Shown here piece after piece: positions 6,576-7,889 of a stretch of DNA of 7,889 bases; the stretch's first letter is position 1; each line of letters opens with the position of its first letter. The position numbers and the translations under genes were made by a program. The notes under the pieces are model-generated. The model did no database searches and was not told the origin of the DNA. It saw nothing but the letters and a program-made list of their open reading frames with translations. This stretch comes from Actinomycetota bacterium (GTDB lineage Bacteria; Actinomycetota; Thermoleophilia; Gaiellales; Gaiellaceae), in NCBI GenBank assembly GCA_013694685.1, contig JACDBY010000103.1, forward strand, positions 1 to 7,889, written 5' to 3'.

Positions 6576-6644
6576 GAAGCGGACCTTTCGCTTTGAGCGG
6601 GGTGACCGCGGGAAGCGTACGCGCGCGCCGTACATTGGGGCGCC
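6576..6644. promoter_or_regulatory. Divergent intergenic region between the amidase operon and the membrane protein gene
   Basis: These 69 bp separate two outward-reading starts and are the only sizeable non-coding stretch ahead of the six-gene minus-strand run, so they should carry or adjoin the promoters for both directions. The amidase Shine-Dalgarno (AAAGG) lies at 6588-6584 on the minus strand. GGGG at 6637-6640 may serve the plus-strand gene. The tract 6615-6628 alternates purine and pyrimidine perfectly, and CGTAC occurs at 6616-6620 and 6629-6633. I cannot identify a convincing -35/-10 pair on either strand. TACATT (6631-6636) resembles a -10 box but sits too close to the start and has no partner. 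Confidence 0.45.
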
Positions 6645-7259
6645 ATGGAGGTCCTCGTGCCCTTCGCGGCGGCTGTGCTATCGCTCCGGCTCGCCGCGGA
6701 GCTCGTACGCCGCTACCGGTGGCGCCGCGCGCCCGAGCTGCTCGCCTGGGCGGCCTCGCTCGCCTGCTTCGCGGCGGCGTCCGGCGCCCTCGCCTGGGGC
6801 GCCGCGGCAGGATGGGACGACCGCGTCTTTCGCGTGTACTACCTGTTCGGCGGACTGCTGACGGCGGCGCTCCTCGGGGCAGGCTCGCTGCTGCGCGCAT
6901 CCGTTCGGGGCGCCGCGCCGGTCGCGCTCGTCTACGCGGGTCTCGCGCTCGGGATCGCGCTCGCGATGCCCATCCAACCGGCCGTCACCGGCATGGAGAT
7001 ACCGGACGCCTCGGAGCACCTCGAACTCGTGCCGGGTCGTCTCGTCGCCCTGGCGGGGAACCTCCTCGGCACACTCGCCGCAGTCGGCGTCGCGTTGGCC
7101 GGGATGCGACGCAGGCCCCTCGGCAATGCGCTCGTGATCGCCGGGGTCGTCGCCGCGGCGGTCGGGAGCGCCGCAGCGGGCCTGGGCGCCGGTGGCGGCT
7201 CGCTCTTCACTGCCCTGGCCGCGGGGCTTCTCTACGCGGGGTTCGTCAGCCCGCGCTGA
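6645..7259 (+). CDS. Conserved-type integral membrane protein, function unknown
   Basis: A 204-residue, alanine- and leucine-rich protein with about seven predicted membrane helices near residues 1-20, 31-53, 62-83, 91-109, 131-152, 159-178 and 184-200. Short charged turns separate them, such as RRYRWRRAPE (22-31) and GMRRRP (153-158). FRVYYLFGGLLTAALLGAGS (62-81) resembles a helix I associate with uncharacterised actinobacterial membrane proteins. That is recollection, not a search result. The region between helices 4 and 5 (110-130, QPAVTGMEIPDASEHLELVP) is the longest polar loop. The ATG at 6645 has only a weak GGGG upstream. The gene is transcribed away from the amidase operon and ends one base from the stop of the convergent small gene. 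No catalytic motif is visible and I assign no function. Codon usage matches the neighbours, and uninterrupted helices support it as real. Confidence 0.8.
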   Translation: MEVLVPFAAAVLSLRLAAELVRRYRWRRAPELLAWAASLACFAAASGALAWGAAAGWDDRVFRVYYLFGGLLTAALLGAGSLLRASVRGAAPVALVYAGLALGIALAMPIQPAVTGMEIPDASEHLELVPGRLVALAGNLLGTLAAVGVALAGMRRRPLGNALVIAGVVAAAVGSAAAGLGAGGGSLFTALAAGLLYAGFVSPR

Positions 7260-7263
7260 CTCA
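7257..7263. other. Convergent stop codons one base apart (TGACTCA)
   Basis: The plus-strand membrane gene ends with TGA at 7257-7259 and the minus-strand 48-residue gene ends with TGA at 7263-7261, with a single C between them. There is no intergenic space for a dedicated terminator and no hairpin followed by a T-run is visible nearby. The two transcripts must therefore run into each other's coding sequence or stop by Rho. Confidence 0.6.
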
Positions 7264-7407
7264 CTCCCGCATGCGCGCAAGACGGCGCGAGCGGTCGAGG
7301 CGCCGGCGGCGCTCGCGCACCCAGAGGCCGCCGAAACCGAGGACGAGCGCCCCGAGCACGCCGAGCTCGACCGCGAGACCGAGGCCGCTCGGATGATGCG
7401 CGATCAA
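7261..7407 (-). CDS. Small single-pass membrane protein, TTG start, coupled to the gene upstream
   Basis: Forty-eight residues read from a TTG at 7407 whose last two bases form part of the preceding gene's TGA (TTGA, 4-bp overlap). The product starts MIAHHPSGLG, has one hydrophobic helix at about residues 9-30 (LAVELGVLGALVLGFGGLWV) and ends in a strongly basic tail RERRRRLDRSRRLARMRE. By the positive-inside rule the tail should face the cytoplasm. The frame is open well upstream of the TTG, but that upstream part reads as arginine/proline-rich shadow of the overlapping gene. This marks the TTG as the sensible start. Support comes from the stop-start overlap, which matches the style of the operon to the left, from the clean helix plus basic tail, and from the end falling exactly at the convergent stop. 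Function is unknown. No strong Shine-Dalgarno is visible, so expression would rely on coupling. Confidence 0.55.
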   Translation of the reverse strand: MIAHHPSGLGLAVELGVLGALVLGFGGLWVRERRRRLDRSRRLARMRE

Positions 7408-7790
7408 GCTCGTGAGAGCACCCAGAGCCCCCCGACGGTGTAGAGCACCATCAGCGAGAGCATCGCGTATTGCGAGCGGAGGGCGTTGCTCCGCTCCGGG
7501 AAGATCGCAACCGCCCGGTCGTGCGCGAGCGCGAGGCCGGCGACATGGCCCGCGACGAGAGCCCCCACCTGGACGTACCAGGTCGTGGTCGGCGAGATCG
7601 CCGCGAGGTCGGGGACGACGTCCGCGGTACCCAGGAGATCCCATCCCTTCCCGAGCGGATCCGAGAGGAGCGGGATCGCGAACTGGCCCTGGATCACGAA
7701 GAGCGAGAAATAGTGCGCCACGACGTACACGAACGCAATTGGGACGAGCGAGAGCAGGAAGTCCGGCACGAGGCGACGGGGTGCGTTCAC
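7404..7790 (-). CDS. Polytopic membrane protein, apparently only the C-terminal part of a larger family
   Basis: One hundred and twenty-eight residues from a GTG at 7790, with helices at about 9-31, 66-90 and 103-126. The sequence AHYFSLFVIQGQ (25-36), SDPLGKGWDLLGTAD (43-57), WYVQVGALVAGHVAGLALAHDRAVA (71-95) and SQYAMLSLMVLYTVGGLWVLS (106-126) closely resembles the C-terminal end of long actinobacterial membrane proteins that I recall being annotated as fenitrothion hydrolase or hypothetical, normally some 400 residues or more. This is memory, not a search. In-frame reading upstream meets a TGA at 7826-7824, so roughly the first two thirds of such a protein is missing here. Either this is a remnant of a truncated gene or a free-standing domain. 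Intact helices and conserved intramembrane histidines (H26, H82, H90) argue against long decay. The start has no good Shine-Dalgarno, another hint of truncation. The stop overlaps the next start. Confidence 0.65.
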   Translation of the reverse strand: MNAPRRLVPDFLLSLVPIAFVYVVAHYFSLFVIQGQFAIPLLSDPLGKGWDLLGTADVVPDLAAISPTTTWYVQVGALVAGHVAGLALAHDRAVAIFPERSNALRSQYAMLSLMVLYTVGGLWVLSRA

Positions 7791-7823
7791 CGTCCAGCGT
7801 GCAACGGCCGGATATCCACGGTC

Positions 7824-7889
7824 TCAGCGTACGAGGACAGGGACGCGCTGAACGGCGTTGTTCTCGTACCCGCCGACATTCCATTCGGC
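7824..7889 (-). CDS. C-terminal tail of an unidentified protein (cut by right edge)
   Basis: The minus strand is open from the edge to a TGA at 7826-7824, giving 21 residues that include WNVGGYENNAVQRVPVLV. The composition (N, G, Y, E, V, Q) is protein-like rather than the R/S/P-rich look of shadow frames, and most third positions are G or C. The tail is soluble in character and does not look like the missing upstream part of the following membrane protein. The gap to the next start is 33 bp. The opposite strand also reads sensibly over the same stretch (ALNGVVLVPADIPFG) but has no ATG, GTG or TTG in that frame near the edge, so I prefer the minus reading. I cannot name the family. Confidence 0.4.
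   Translation of the reverse strand, partial: AEWNVGGYENNAVQRVPVLVR

Noticed and set aside
6576..6635. Twenty-residue N-terminal extension of the amidase from the ATG at 6635
   Set aside because: It would leave 9 bp to the divergent start, puts an arginine-rich stretch before the signal peptide, and lacks a Shine-Dalgarno as good as that of the GTG at 6575.
6631..6636. TACATT as a -10 promoter box for the plus-strand membrane gene
   Set aside because: Only 8 bp from the start codon and the nearest TTGAGC is about 32 bp upstream, so spacing is wrong.
7250..7275. Bidirectional terminator at the convergent junction
   Set aside because: No GC hairpin followed by a T-run on either strand; TGACTCA is explained by the two stop codons.
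7192..7443. Plus-strand 83-codon open frame
   Set aside because: Overlaps the end of the recognised membrane gene out of frame and has a shadow-like A/E/R composition.
7408..7884. N-terminal extension of the 48-residue gene
   Set aside because: The upstream codons read as R/P/G-rich shadow of the 128-residue membrane protein. The TTG overlapping the stop is the only start that gives a sensible product.
1..7889. Mobile element, CRISPR array, tRNA or other signs of an accessory island
   Set aside because: No transposase or integrase motifs, no regularly spaced repeats, no tRNA-like cloverleaf and no change in codon character were seen.

Overview
The window is very GC-rich, with G or C at most third codon positions. 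It is densely packed with genes that overlap or lie a few bases apart. The proteins (a long-form SerA with ASB and ACT domains, a secreted Ntn-type amidase, and a membrane protein of a type I recall from Actinobacteria) suggest a high-GC actinomycete, perhaps of the Thermoleophilia type. The taxonomic guess is inference only. I saw no tRNA, rRNA, CRISPR array, transposase or integrase, so this looks like ordinary chromosome.

Left and centre (1-6575, all minus strand, read right to left): a run of six genes with almost no space between them. It starts with an exported penicillin-acylase-family amidase (GTG start at 6575). After 3 bp comes a class V aminotransferase, after 7 bp phosphoglycerate dehydrogenase serA, after an ATGA overlap an isoprenylcysteine-methyltransferase-like membrane protein, and after a TGATG overlap a YbaK/EbsC aminoacyl-tRNA editing protein. 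After 40 bp comes branched-chain aminotransferase ilvE, cut by the left edge. The layout suggests one transcript. SerA and the aminotransferase plausibly make phosphoserine from 3-phosphoglycerate in two steps, with the class V enzyme standing in for classical SerC. IlvE adds a second amino-acid function. The roles of the amidase and the methyltransferase in this group are not evident.

Middle right (6576-6644): a 69-bp divergent intergenic region holding an alternating purine-pyrimidine tract. It must carry, or lie close to, the promoters for the operon and for the plus-strand gene that follows. That gene (6645-7259) encodes a seven-helix membrane protein of unknown function.

Right end (7261-7889, minus strand): the C-terminal tail of an unidentified protein enters from the right edge. 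It is followed by a 128-residue membrane protein that looks like only the C-terminal part of a larger actinobacterial membrane protein family. Next is a 48-residue single-helix protein that starts at a TTG overlapping the previous stop. This cluster ends one base away from the stop of the plus-strand membrane gene, so the two units converge head-on with no room for a separate terminator.
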